Source: Acanthaster planci (taxonomy: Eukaryota > Echinodermata > Asteroidea > Valvatida > Acanthasteridae). From it: a stretch of 60,000 nt of DNA. This document shows, piece after piece, positions 29,331-42,310 of the stretch. The stretch covers positions 250,001 to 310,000 of the forward strand of contig NW_019091422.1 of NCBI RefSeq assembly GCF_001949145.1. The letters are read 5' to 3'. Position numbers and translations under genes: made by a program. Every line of letters begins with the position of its first letter. Position 1 is the stretch's first letter. The notes under the pieces are model-generated. The model ran no database searches, was not told the DNA's origin, and worked only from the letters and a program-made list of their open reading frames with translations.

Positions 29331-31040
29331 AAGTCAACACCATAGGGGTATATAAAATGTACATAGATAACAACTGAGCTTTTATTTTTGAGAGTTTGAT
29401 CAGTAAAGTAGAAAGCTGGGAACTTACAAGAAATTTGAGACAATTTTTGGTGCCGCAAAAATTGTAGATGCACAACTCCCACACCTTTCCCTTTCCCGCG
29501 ATCTTGCGCAACGGGCGCATGCGTAGTGTTGCTGTGGGCACTTGGAGACACGGGGGGGGGAGCTTTCAACGAGAGAGCCACTTTAAACCGAGGACCAAAG
29601 TGTTTTCATGGAATCTCTGTCGTTCATTTTTATACTGCCGCAGGCAGTATGCATGCAATATGGCGCAACACTGTGTCACGACGTCTTTGTTTTTGTGTGT
29701 GACTCCAGGATAATGAGGTTTTCTGAGGTTTTTTCTTCCTTTTTGACAAATAACACTAGTGTTCGAATTAGTGTAGGGCGAATGCATCCAATAAATATGT
29801 CAAAGTGTGTGAACTTTTAACTGTGGAGGTTGAAGACTTGTGACTCTTTTTCCGAAGTGCAGGGCCTTCTAAATTCTCAGGTTTTCCTTAAAACCTGACC
29901 ATGCATGGTTAGTCATTCCTATTTTTGTCTGTGAATATTCAATTTTCAACTTGTACTGTGCTTGTTTTTTATTTAGCAGTTGTGAAATATTTGATGTTCA
30001 ATTCTTCACCTTCATTGTAGCTGCAATGACTGTAAGTAAACTTCAACTTCAACCACGTGTACTTCAAGAAAGAAAATCTAGACTTTTTAAAACATGGATC
30101 GATGATTATTTATTGAAAAAAAAATGCTGTGAGGTATTCCTTTTTAATTTATCCAAACTGTACAAAGAAAGTTCGAAATTCTGTGTACAGAAAAAATTGT
30201 CCTTTTGAGTGCGGGGCAAGTGCGCCATGTGTGAACCAAACTGTGAGTGTCAGAATCCATAAGTGTGATTGAGATTAAACGCTTTTTTGCTTTTACTTTG
30301 TTCACGGAGACATCTCTATACAAAATATTATTCATGAACGATAGGGAAAAAAAGTTGCATTTGTAACATAATTATAACTATTCCTATGTCTTGTACTTAG
30401 CCAAAGATTGGGGGAGAGAGAGGTTGGGAACTAGACTATAATATGTGTAACTTAAAACGAGGGAAGTCTTTTCTTATATACATGTACTCAGCACAAGTGC
30501 CCGAGGGAGAGTAACCATGCTATTTCTTGTTGTGTTCAGGCGACATGGGACGACAGAGTTGTGTAGATTACTATTGATATTCTATTGATATTCTTGACAC
30601 TATTAACGAAAGGTGAGCATTTACATCTAGTGTGCTTTGCTGTTATTTGGTATTTGCATTGTTTCATGCTTGGGAGATTCAATGAGAATTTTATGTATCA
30701 TTATGAAATGTGTTCCAGAAATTTAATGTCAGAAAAAAATTCACATGTGGAAGAACGAGGATGAGACCGTGAAGTGCAAGGCGAAGTTATTCAGCCAGTG
30801 TGATAATCGGCTATGTTGTTTGCTTTCGTACGTTTGAGGTTTGGAACCTTACTCTCGGAAGGATTTCTTCTCTGTATCCGTAAAGTATTAAATCCAAAGT
30901 GCAAAAGTACCAGATGGTACCCAGATTGTTCTTTCATGCATTTTAGTACAGACGATTTCACTTCGCCTTAAATAGTGGTTTGTAACTTTGCCTTGGATTT
31001 CATACAAGAATCTGTAGAAATGGAAAAAGTGAGATCATAC

Positions 31041-31046
31041 AATAAA
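31041..31046 (+). promoter_or_regulatory. Candidate distal polyadenylation signal of the helicase gene
   Basis: AATAAA followed within about 30 bases by a GT- and T-containing stretch. It is the last good signal before the PTB gene, but proximal signals such as 23705-23710 may be the ones used. Only transcript data could settle this. Confidence 0.3.
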
Positions 31047-32641
31047 TAAGGAGTTAGAAAGTGTCTTCAGTTATTTCCTCGGTGGACCGCCATGTTGGTC
31101 TGGTTATGGTGCATGCCTGGAAATGAACAGCCTTCTCAGGGGCACCAGTCTGTGACGATTCGAGCCTGATTTGATCGACTTAGGCTCATGTGTGCCAAAA
31201 AGCAAAACCGAAGTGGCTGTCAGTTGCAGTGAGGAAAGTCTGTAGGGCATTTTCCCCAACACAGGTTTAGTAGGAAAACAGAGTGAAGAACAAGTTTTCT
31301 CTTCTGTGACGCATATAAAATGTAAAGTACCGATGGATCTAATAATTCAGTGGAGGGCTTGAAATACGAGAGCCTGTTCACGTTCTTAACGAATGTATCT
31401 TCACCGAAATTTGTACTGAATAAAAAGTGAAGTAGTTGCAAAAACATGCAGTGTTCAGTGTCTTGCGAGTTTGATTCCAACGTTGTGATTTGTATTTCCG
31501 TTATTTTTAGCTATTACGCACACGTTGTACGTCTAAGCTGTCGTTAGTTGTACTCAATGGATCTTTCTGCATCGAAAAATACACGGGAAGTTTTGGAGTG
31601 CTATTCGAGTTGTATGTCCAACTTAACACAGAGCCAAACCTATTTCTTTAAAAGGGCACACCAAATCACAAAAGGGAACGTCAATGACAAACTTTCCAGT
31701 TGCTTTTTTGATGTAAATTTGTCATTTTGAACCCATATTATTCCGCATGATATAAGTATAAACGTCCATAACTATTGCACGTGCATGCTACTATTGCGTG
31801 AAAAGGCTTTGGGGGCCAGTCTTGTGCCGCAGTCGCAAAAAATGAAATGGGGAAAAATGTGTCACTGCCCAGCCGAGAAAGAGTCTCGGACAGCAGAGCA
31901 TGCTTGCCAAATTGACGGTGATTTCGGAGTTCGCATACACAACAACCCGACATGAAATTAAACTTCGATTTCAGAGGAGGAATGTGTTATTTGGAGTTAA
32001 GGGCTCCAGTTGCGACTGACAGTTCCAAGACATATCTGATATTGTCTTTCATAGTACCGATGGGGATGAGATCATGACTTCATTCTTCTCATACTTCATT
32101 TTCCAAACAATCATGATAACCCTTTGCCAGCATACGATTTTAATTTGTAAAAGTCCCAGAGCCCAATGTACTTTCGCTGTGAGCCCTCTGCCGAGGAGAT
32201 GAAATCGCATTGTTGAGGATACAAAAGAACCAGCCCTCATTCCAACAAAGGGTTTGTTTGTCCACGGACCGTGGTTTGTCCGAGCATTTTGGTAGAACTT
32301 CTGGCTCGTGCATTGTGGCGATAGGAATGGGTGTGTGTGTGTATATGCGCTTTGGGATTCCGCCATTGCAACTCCCGCGCGTGGTCACCCAGGCGTGAAC
32401 AGTGACTGCGGCCTGCATGTTAAGAAAAAAAAAATATTGTGGCTGGAAACCCACAATTTGGAAGACGACTTTGACCTCGTGAGTAATTTCAGCTTTCTTT
32501 TTTCTGAGTCACACCCATCCAACTGCACCTGTGCTGATTTGTTATACAGAAGGACGAGGAAGATCGCAGGAAATCCTTTGAAATTTCAGTGCTGGTCATA
32601 CGGGGTTTTTAGTGGGAGAAAAACCGTCAGACGGGAGGAAA

Positions 32642-35600
32642 ATGCTGTATGACCCGGAATATGGAGTCGGTCGTTACGGAGGGAGGGACCCGCGACTCGG
32701 GCCTGCGTCGCGTTCCATCGTGGCACCGTGGCAGCAGTACGGCTTCCGGCCCTCTCCCGAGGCGTACGGTCGGGTATCGCGATACGGCCGCCCGGTGTCC
32801 CCAGAGTACCGTGGCTTTCCCGAGTTCCCCGTGGTATACATTGGGTCCGTACCCATGAGGTGCGGGCAGTACCATCAGGACTCAGAGCCCAGCATGGAGG
32901 ATGTTGCCCAGGTGGTGGAACATGTGCAGAACCGCACCGATGCACTTCGCCGGGAGGGAACTCGAATGAAAACGTACTTTCTCATCGTCGGAATCGACAG
33001 AGTTGGCTTCCAAAGTGCTGGTAAGTTCAAGCCTTAGAAATAAGGGACAAAATTCATACACAGCTCATACACCATGATCATTGTCACCCTTTGCGCAAAT
33101 CCTGTGAGACTGGTCTGAAAAATTCGGTGTTTTCTGAGTAAATGCTTTGATATTTTCTCTGCTAAATTTGACTTTTTAGGACATGTTGTTACTTCCTGAT
33201 GGCTTGTAAACCACTGCAAGGGAAAACAAGTGATGTCTCGTATATGGAACTCTTCCCGAAATGAAAATGAATTGTTTCACAGTTTGAAAAGGAAGAGGTA
33301 TATTCGGGTTAAAAAATGTACAATATGGGGGAACTTGTCAAAATTAATATCACCATTTAGATCGATCTCCTTATATTTCAAGTATCAAAGACCTTTTTAA
33401 AAGCCTTAATCACCGAGGAAAATTATGGAGAAATGAGTGTTACGAAGCGACCCAGATTTTAGATGGATATACAACGAAAAAGCGGTTCCGTTCTCTTATG
33501 GCATGATTCATGACAGCCGTTTGTTAATTCCAATAACTAATACAGTGTATTGCCAAGATGTACGAAGACCTCGACATTTTGACAAGTTTGTTTATTCAGT
33601 CCACTCCATAAAACTCGAATAAGGATTATATCAAAATGAGTACAAAATAAAGAAGACTTTTAAATTAAAAGTTTCACAACAACCACAGAAATTTATCTCA
33701 TACATGTCCATTTTTATAATACATGTAGCCTACTGCATGTAGGTGCTGAATCAGAAACGTCAAAGAGATCTGTTTTTTGGCAAGTATTATGTTCATGTTG
33801 ATATGAAGTGTTACTGAATCGCAGATAACATTAAATACGATGAACATTAAATATTTCAGAACCACACACACTCAAAGAGAGAATTTGATTACATGGTGTC
33901 ACCGCAAACTTCACATAGTTAGTACTTTCGCCATGCATAGCCTCAAGTCTTATTTATGATGAACCCGATAATACAATCGTTTAAAAACGAATTGTTGAAA
34001 CTCTCGAATAAGGAAAGATTCCACACGGCTGATTTCGAAATGTGATTGTCACACAAATTTTGTTTAAGTCAGCATATGACCGAGATTATTCTTCCAAGAG
34101 GAATTGCTGACTTACATGAAGACATTTTACCTTTTGATCGGACGTTCATTGCATATAACCTTTGATCGGATTATTTCTGTCTTCAATCCAAGTGTTTTCA
34201 ACACGTTCGTGGGTGTGTTAGTTCTTCCTTTACTGGTCTGACTTTGTTCAGCTTTCGATACCTGTTTTTTCCATGTACGCCATGTTATGTTTGAGATAAT
34301 GTCGAACAATGATGTCATATTATTTCAGAGTCGCACAGGTGGTTGTTTAACATACAACAAAGTTTTGGTTCAAGTTCACGGATCTGTTGAGTACGATTAT
34401 AGTGAATCTATAAACTCAACTGCATCAGCCTTGGGCTTTTAAGCCCAAGAGCAGTTTTTGCCTGCCATCCTCTATTTCTCACCGGAGACATTTCTTTTAA
34501 ACTCAGCTAATCCGCTCCAAGCGCAACAAAAGAGGGCTTTTTTTTGGTACTCACCGCATAAGCGCGCGTTTATAATGGAGATCAATGGCGCGTTTGACGC
34601 GGAGCATGCTGAGTGCGCAATAACGAATTTATTCCCTAATGCGCTGTACATGTATGGCCTTTGCGTACACGCAGAACGCGTGCAAGAACCCGCTTGGAAA
34701 ACTTACAACCACCTGTCTTTTTTTTTTTTTTTTTTGCCGCTTGGGAGTAACTTCAACGTGGGGCCGGCGGATACAGCCGCGATTTCACTGAGTGTTATTA
34801 TTTGTAAAATAATTTATTTGACCCAATTTTTTTTCCATAATCTGTTGATGTAGTCGTGTGAGTACAACTGTATGTCTTCCGATTCTGTTAACCCTACCCA
34901 TCAGGGGATGAAAGATTACATTAAGATTTGAAGATTAAGTACAGTCGGAGAGCATGACCTAAAGTCCAAGGAGCAATTCAATACGAGGGCCCAAATAAAT
35001 TTTCTGCCGGTAGCTTCATACGAATTGAGGTTAAAGTTATGTCCAGTACTTCAGTCGACTCATACACCAATACAGTAATGTGTCAACTACTTCCCATTTA
35101 TCACTCGAATGTGATTGTGAAATTCAGCGGTTAATCATGAAAAAAAAAATCAACCGGCCGCTAAAGCACAGTTTCAAAAAGAGATACAAAGATTTTCATA
35201 CGCCAAGCCCGTATTTTGAATATTGTGATATGAAATTTTGATCACGATAACCAAACCGAAATGTGTTGTGTAATGGTAAGAGTAAATTCCCAATAAAATT
35301 AAAACCACAACTTGTTTTCTGAAAAATAACCTCAGCGGTTTCAGGGAGTGGTTTTCAAAGCCGATTTCGAGTCAAATATGCTTACTATTGAGGAGTTTGT
35401 GAGGTAGACTCCAGCAGTTGCTATTTCTAAAAAGGTGGCTTCTCCGTTCCTGAATCTTATAAATCCTCCGAATGGGCATTTGAAGAATTCGCCCTCAGGC
35501 GAAAGTTAAGATAATTCTTCAAATTCATTGTTTGGATTTTTTTCTTTGCCCCAGTTAGGTTAAGTTATCCTGGATATAATTCGGGTCATTAATAAATCTG

Positions 35601-38600
35601 GTCACCGCCGCACACTGATCCAAATTACCATACTAGGAGCTATGTCGAATTCTTCAACAATCGCCCCGCTAAAGCAACTACGTGTACATGTACAAGCTAT
35701 AATGGAATGTGTTGGGTTAACGTCACGCTTGGATTCTGTTAGGTCAGGTGGCATAATTGCGTGTCCTGCAAAGTTACTGTAAACAGGCTTTCATTTTACA
35801 AAATGGTCACATTTCAGGCTATGAAATGAGAGCGTGTTCTCCAAAATTTTGATTCCTTAAAATACTTCAACCCTCACAGTCCTCAGTCCTCTGATTTCAA
35901 ATTGATTTTACAAAACCCAGGGGTTAGAGTTAATGTGAGTTTGTTCATGATGTTTGTATCACCTGCGACGCCACATTTTTCAAGTCCAGAGTTGGAGTCA
36001 TAATGTATTCGTTTTGTTTATATTTTTCGTGTTAGTCATCATCATCAGATGTCGCTGTGCGGTTGGCCCAGTCTTAGAGTTCAATCAGAATTCTCAATCA
36101 CTGTTTACACAGGAATCTCAGGTAGTAAGACAATTCTCCACGCCCAAAGTTCAGTTCCCACCGCCCACAATGTGCAGAGAGTGGATCATACCAGGCTATA
36201 GTTCCAAAACTACTTGCTTTTCTTTTGCAGCGAGACACAATTCTACGTCACAAAACAAAAGTGAAGGAAAAAAATTACCCCTTTGTCCCGCGCTGCATGC
36301 AAACTTTCCCAATCTACCCCTGTGATTGGACGTTGTCACGGTTCACCTCAATATCACAATTACCGCCCTGTCCCGTTGAAACTTCAGACTTGAACACTGT
36401 TAGTTGGCTTTGCAGCGCAGCCATGTTGGTCATGCACCTGTAAAAACGATCTACATACTTGTATCAGTTCGTCGAAGCTGGAGAAACTTAGAAAATGTAG
36501 GAGGCCCCTTGGAACTGAACTCCCAAGTGATTTTAGACAGAGCTAAGACGATCTTAAGGTGTTGTGGAGCCTCACAGGAGACCAGAATCTACTCGAAGTT
36601 GAAGAAGAAAGTTTCGGCCAAATTTACGAGAGCAGTTTGAGTGGGTTTGCGCAACGCTACCGACGATGAGTAACGTGGTGTACGTGCGACAGGGCCGGAA
36701 CCGACCGACCGTTCGATCGCGGGGAGCCCGGGCGCGTCCCAGGTCCTTATCTCGCTCCCCGACCCGCCTAATCCTCGCCCCGGCAAATCGCAGCCAGACC
36801 CTGGATGACATCGGCGCGGGTCGCACCCTGCCCGGCCGACTGAAGCTGCAGGTCCGCGGACCGGCCAACGGCATTCGGGCCGGCCCCAACCGGCGGTCCG
36901 ACGGCAGCGAGGCCGGCGTCGCAGATGGGGACCCAGACCATTTCTCCGAGACCTTCTTTAGGCTCGTCTTCCTGGGAGCGACGCGACTAAAACACTCAGA
37001 ACCTGGAATCTTAGAGTTAAACGCCCTTGTGGAGGAGATCAGATGTCGCTCCATGGTGTACAAGGAACGAGGAGTTGCCATCCCTTGCTATACCATGAAT
37101 ATCAACACTAAGAACATAGCACTTTTAGAAACGCGTAAGTTTAAAACCATCCGAGCCCTGTGACAAAATGAACTCCAAAGCTCGTATTAGATGTATTCTA
37201 TAAAACCACAAAATGCTAGAGCATAATTTTCCTTTTTTTTAATGAGCTGCAACGACAGCGCGTATCGTTTAATTTGTTTTGCATTTGCGGAGGTAACACT
37301 GTCACTATAAAATGTGTTAAACGCTTTCTTTACCTTTCCAGTATATCTTCTGGGGTCACTTTAAAAGGTCAAGTTGTTTTATGCATTCAAATACTTGTGT
37401 GTGTTTTTTTCTCCAACAGAGACCAGAGATCTTCAGCAGATCCCTATCAACCGAATTCACTTCGTGGCAGCCGACCCGCGCTGTCCAAACGTCTTCTCAC
37501 TTGTAGCCCGCGGTCGCGGCAACCGTTTCTTCTGCCACGTCTTCGAGTGCAGCAATCACTGGCAGTGCGACTCAATCACCAAGACAGTGTCGTTGGCGTT
37601 CCGCCTCGCGTACGAAAAGTGGATGCGCGTGGAGGAGAACCAGCGCCGTGTGGAGGAGCGCAGAGCCCGGGAGATGGACATGGGTGGACTCGGTAAGTAG
37701 CAGATTTTCCTTACTTGAACATTTGCCTTTGATCCGACCGTCTTAAGCCTCAGATCCTTGTAATTTAATTGCCTGTTGCCTGCTCGTGCATCCTCGGCGC
37801 GAAAGCGATTTGCAGATGTCAGATCAAATTTATATTCATGTTGCAAATTTGCTAAAGTTGAGCACATTTCAACTCTAGCAAACTTCTTGATTTCAACTAT
37901 TATTTCGTGATGTCGTGTTCACTCCGCTATTGCATCCACCATGAAGTATGAACCGGCCTCTAGGCGAGTGACTTGTTTATACAAATTCTCACCTTTTAGT
38001 CACTATAGGCCAATTTAACACTTGATAAAATGCATGAAAATTCACTTTATTATATCCTACACGATGGCCGGCTTAACCAAGAGTCAACACCAAACAAAAG
38101 GAATTGTTTTATCGAAAACTATGACGCAAAAACAGCTTCGTTTTAAGAAAAGGCCTATTCTGGTCAAATGAAAATATTGCAGTCTGGATAACATAGTACA
38201 GAAAACGTCATTATTTAGATTTATTGTTTAATGCTGCTTGGCAAGTTGTTGGTTTTTCCAAGTCTTACCAGTCCCAATATCAGATAACGACATGAAAAGA
38301 AACAAATGGTTTCTGGGTGTGATTGCATCCACAAAGAATACTTTCAGGAGTGGGATGACCACGCCCCTCGCGGCATGCCTCTCTACAACATCTCAAGCTA
38401 CTACAACTCAGGATCGTCCCGTCCCCGACAGTACCTGCGACCCCACGACGAGATGCCTCGACTGCCCGACCGCCTGATTGTCTCCCGGGGCAATAATCGC
38501 GAGCCAGAGTCCGAGCCCTACTCGGTGCGGTTCACCTTCGACGAGGACGACTACGACGATTCGCCTCAGGAGGAGGTGTACGTCCGACAAGAAGCTGGCG

Positions 38601-38656
38601 GGCGCCGTGGCCGACAGCAGCCGGTGGTGTACGACATTCGCCCGGACTGGGAATAG
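32642..38656 (+). CDS. PTB-domain protein, isoform from upstream first exon 1a
   Basis: Unrecognised adaptor-type protein. Exon 1a (32642-33020) starts at the first ATG after an in-frame stop and encodes a basic, Tyr/Arg/Gly-rich leader. From residue about 61 comes the front half of a phosphotyrosine-binding fold: strand FPVVYIGSV, a helix around VAQVVEHVQNRT, and strand TYFLIVGIDRV. It ends at CTG|GTAAGT in phase 1, so it can join in frame to the shared exon 37420-37692 and then 38337-38656, giving 972 nt, or 323 residues, and a complete PTB domain. The shared part carries the second half of the fold (IPINRIHFVAADPR, NRFFCHVFEC, then the C-terminal helix) and an acidic tail with clusters of Asp and Glu. 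PTB domains bind NPxY-type peptides or lipids at membranes. That the two exons are joined is inferred from phase and fold, not shown. An alternative partner is the orphan exon at 33456-33622. Confidence 0.6.
33456..33622 (+). other. Orphan, AT-rich exon-like segment resembling the second half of a PTB fold
   Basis: After an acceptor-like CCCAG, a phase-1-compatible frame gives DFRWIYNEKAV..., then a stretch IPITNTVYCQDVRRPRHFDKFVYS that lines up with IPINRIHFVAADPRCPNVFSLVA of the shared PTB exon at 37420. The frame then stops (TAA 33620-33622) before the last strand and helix. Joined to exon 1a it would give a 181-residue truncated product. The stretch is AT-rich, unlike the GC-rich real exons of this gene, so a decayed duplicate of the second PTB exon is likeliest. 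Chance similarity cannot be excluded. Confidence 0.35.
36666..38656 (+). CDS. PTB-domain protein, isoform from first exon 1b (complete, 3 exons)
   Basis: Exons 36666-37134, 37420-37692 and 38337-38656 join with GT-AG sites and matching phase 1 to give 1062 nt, or 353 residues. The N-terminal 90 residues are basic, rich in Arg, Pro and Gly, and probably disordered. A PTB/PID domain spans about 96-226: strand FFRLVFLGAT, helix around LNALVEEIRCRS, strand CYTMNINTKNIALL, strands IPINRIHFVAADP and NRFFCHVFEC, and the closing helix ending in AFRLAYEKW. A charged helix rich in Glu and Arg follows (about 226-243), then a Tyr/Pro/Arg-rich tail and an acidic patch EDDYDDSPQEE. An in-frame stop at 36600 lies upstream of the chosen ATG, and no better acceptor was found. 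I cannot name the family member; it is not clearly Numb, Dab, Shc or GULP. A signalling or endocytic adaptor role is inferred only from the domain. Confidence 0.75.
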
Positions 38657-38801
38657 CTTGCAGTCAGAATCCGTGACAAAAACCCATAGGATTTGATTTT
38701 GAGAGGTTACAGATTTGTTGGTGGCGCAATTGTGTAATGCACAACCTTTACACCAGGCTAAAGTTACCAAAAAGGGCAAAAATTTTGTCGTTTGCTATAG
38801 A

Positions 38802-38807
38802 AATAAA
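38802..38807 (+). promoter_or_regulatory. Polyadenylation signal of the PTB gene
   Basis: AATAAA about 145 bp after the TAG stop at 38654-38656, which would give a short 3' UTR. Confidence 0.6.
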
Positions 38808-41800
38808 ATCACCTTCCAAAGCTTTCTTCAAACGAACGTGTAGCTCAGCTCAGCTTGATCTACATGTACAGTACTTGTATACAGTTTGCAGTGCAAGCTT
38901 TTGAAAACCAACGTCACAGCCTTGTTTAAAGGTGAGGGGTCCACAATATATTCAGAATATTATATGTAATTGTATAAAATATGTACACAAATATTTTTGT
39001 CATACTCGTTTAGATTAGCCTTATTATGCTCGAAAGAAGACATGAACAAAGTTTTTATTCTTCCGTAAAGATAGAACATATGCAAAGTATACATCAGTTC
39101 TGAATATACATGTACTAGTATACACCATAAGACTGACTTGTAGTGATTCACTTCTGTATAATGCGTTTCGAAGCTGCAAATACATATATGGTACCAATCA
39201 GCGCTGCTTGAGCCCAAGAGGCCCTAAAGAATTTACTCTGCTTCCCTTTGCGGGAAATTGTGCTCTGATTATTCAAATACTCTGTCGTCAGTTAGTTAGG
39301 TGCCAGGCTAAGACCGCAAAGCCACGAACTTGAGGCCGACAAAAGGTTTTTTTTACCGAAACCACTATGAATAAACATGAGTGCACGTACTGACAATCCG
39401 TTGGTACCCGAATGCCATTGGATGGCTTCATTTCGGTATCAATTATTCATTGCCTCACCCACTTCGCGGAACTATTGTGGACGTTGTGTCTCTGGCTTCT
39501 TTGTGTTGTAAATTGTGTTGGAAATATTAAGCAGTGCGCAATTCCATAAAATTGCATTACAGCCCTTCGATTTCACTATGAATGCTTAAAATCAGACGAA
39601 ATGACGTGTATATAATACGTTGAATACAGCTAGCCTTTTTTTTTTAAGTTAGCGTAATGAATAGCCGTAGAGGTACTACCATTGACTATCTGTTATTAAG
39701 AGCAAAGTGTAGACCTAAGTATTTGACACCTTGACTCCTTGATGAATTTGGATTAAAACAAAATGCACGAGACACAAATTTATGGGATACATTGATGAGG
39801 ACAACTATGTACAATGTTTTAGTGAATACATGTCAAGGACAATTGCCGATGGATTCCTACAGCTAACTATTGTAAAAGAAACTGGAGTAAAAATGAATTT
39901 ATGGATTTACTGAAAACATGCATGCAGACGAATAGTGAGACTTAATTATAACCGTGGAAGGACACAAGTCTATGTTGTATGGAGATTATGGAAAAAAGAA
40001 GTGTTGTAGGAAAAAATCTCGAATCTGTGGTATTTGCTTGACAATACCTAATGGACTGCGTTTTGGAGTGTTTTCAATTTTATTATATTAAAGACGGTTT
40101 ATAAAAGGGTTTGTGTAACATGTATGAGCTGAGATATTTACCAGTAATGCCGCGTTTTTAAAATGTTATTGTGAATTAAAATGTTTAAACGGACCCATAG
40201 CGTCTTGTTAAAGACTTCATGGCTTCATTACCGAAATATTTGGACCAAATCGATCGTGCGATTGAGGTCCGTACATAGCAGTCGATTCTCTTGTAGAATT
40301 ATTTTGGGTGTACACAGAAAGTTGTGGGACTTGAAGAGATATGTATATCACATTTGACGTAGTTTTCGAAATTGTACGATTTTCAGCAAAAAACAATATT
40401 ATGAAAATAAGGAGATCTTATACGGGCTTCCATCGAGAATAATGTTTGAATACCATTTTACCAGCACTGTAGTCTTCTCAACCATTCTGGGCCCACACGT
40501 GTGATTACATTCACGCGTCATAGTTTAACTCTTAGATTTGAACAATTGTACATATTATATAGTACGTGTAAAATGCATGTAACTAAGAACCTTATTGGTG
40601 TATCCAGAAGGGGGCGGGGCCGATGTATGTTGCCGATTTTTCAATTGAAAGCCTTAGCATTACGAAAACGGTACTGTACCACATGATCTCGGAGGGTTTG
40701 GGGGTTCTTACACGAGTTGAAAGAAGGAGAAATAATTGTATCCGCCATCCGGACCTCAGACCTTGATACACTAATAAGGAATTGTGAGAAAGATCAAAGA
40801 AATTATAAATCTTATCCAATTTGACGCCATAACTGCGATGGCACCGCGCTCACATTCTTCAGCTTGACGCGTGCGTGCATTCAGCAAATCACGATACCCT
40901 ATTGGTCAAAGAGGCATGTAACGCGCGCGTACCACCTGTCCATGAACGTTGTGCCGCCGCAGTAATGGATTCGAATTCTTTGCCATATAAGCAGACTTTC
41001 TAATTGAACCTGTTTAGGTTTCTTGTAGTTTTTTTTTTTTTGGCATGTTATTTTGCTCACTTAAATAATCTACTGGAAAAGCAAAACTAGAGGAAACGTT
41101 ATCTGGTTCAGGAAATCATAAAGCATTGTAAGGATTAATGACCAAAATAAAGGCATATAATCTAAAATATGTTATGTGTGCAAAACAGAGCGATTTAAAT
41201 TTCAGAAGTGATACGATGCAAACACGGTTCGTGTGGGCCTACTTGAATGTGTAACTCTTGTACCAGTATTTTTAGCAGTCAAAATCACACATATCACATT
41301 CTTAAACCGATCTAGTCATTCGACAAAATTCAGTGATGGTAATTTGTTCGGATTCTCCTTCGTGTAGAATAGATCTACGTATGGGATCGGAAAACATGTA
41401 TTCTGAGTGTAGTTAACTGGAGTTTTGCTTGAGACCTACTTTGTCTAGCTTAAAAGAGGTTAAAATTATGCCTTCAAAGCTTTGCTTCGAATAAACATCG
41501 CTCGGGTGCCATTTTGAGCATGGTTATTGCAAAAATACCAATAAGTTCTGGGTACTGTGGTTCTTGTTGGTACAGTGTATGAGGAAAACAGTGCCACCGT
41601 TACGTTCAGTGATTTTGAATAGTGTCATTCAAAATTATCCTTGAACCTCCGACTACAACTCCCGTGGGTCCCAAGTGACAACGGCTCACCGAGCGTCATT
41701 TTTCCCTCTGCTGTTAGAGTTGTTGTCGTGCTGGTACAAAAGACCGTAAAAATTCCTCCAGGCGCCACAAGGCTTTTCTCACGCCAAGTAACGCAGACCA

Positions 41801-42175
41801 TGGACGAAATGATTTGCTTGGTTTTAGACTCGATCAGTTAACGCGTTTATTAATGTTTAGTGTCAACGTTATTTGAACTTTGGAAACCTGCTCCACGAGG
41901 TTTTAGAATTTTGAAGAGAAAGTTAATAGTGTCTTTAAAAACAAGAGATGGCGGGCTAGATTTAGGGAGAAAGCCTCGAGACTTCCAATTATCCCTGTTG
42001 CAAATGCAAGACGATAGTACCGAGGATTTGCACGCAAATTCCTACTTGTTAGATCTAGAGTCCTCGTGACAGATATGTCTGTTATGGGCCGTGGGGTTAA
42101 TTTGGCACGACTGTTTTCTTTCAATGTGCCAAACGATTCTTACACGTATATTTCAAATCCGTCAACCACATTTGG

Positions 42176-42245
42176 AAGCTTCCGGTGCAGTAGAGGTAAG
42201 GCGTTGAACGTCTGGTCCTCAAGACCCCAGTTCGAATCCAGGAGA
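42176..42245 (+). repeat. Degenerate tRNA-like sequence
   Basis: GTGCAGTAGAGG resembles a Pol III A box and AGTTCGAATCC resembles a B box, spaced as in a tRNA. The acceptor and anticodon stems do not pair well, so this is probably a tRNA pseudogene or the head of an old SINE rather than a working tRNA. Confidence 0.35.
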
Positions 42246-42310
42246 TGTTTTATTTTGCACCGCCTTTAGCCAATGTTTTAGATAAATATATTAGAAAACC
42301 ATCGTTGTTG

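Larger units (their letters stand above)
22932..32641. other. Helicase 3' UTR and spacer up to the PTB gene
   Basis: This region has no supported coding exon. It is AT-rich with many T and A runs and several AATAAA motifs (for example 23705-23710 and 31041-31046), so the 3' UTR could end at one of several sites; the last good one would make it about 8 kb. It holds one MITE (24862-25075), a stretch of short imperfect GTGTAAA/TTTACAC repeats at 29100-29330, and a small palindrome at 29630-29650. The 162-codon antisense frame at 25905-26393 has no recognised domain. Confidence 0.5.

Noticed and set aside
34458-34853. 131-codon + strand frame between the two PTB first exons
   Set aside because: It includes a 19-base T run translated as poly-Phe, has no PTB-like or other domain, and has no matching splice sites.
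36225-36443. Frame after a TTTTGCAG acceptor upstream of PTB exon 1b
   Set aside because: The translation has no PTB similarity and does not connect in phase to either neighbouring PTB exon.
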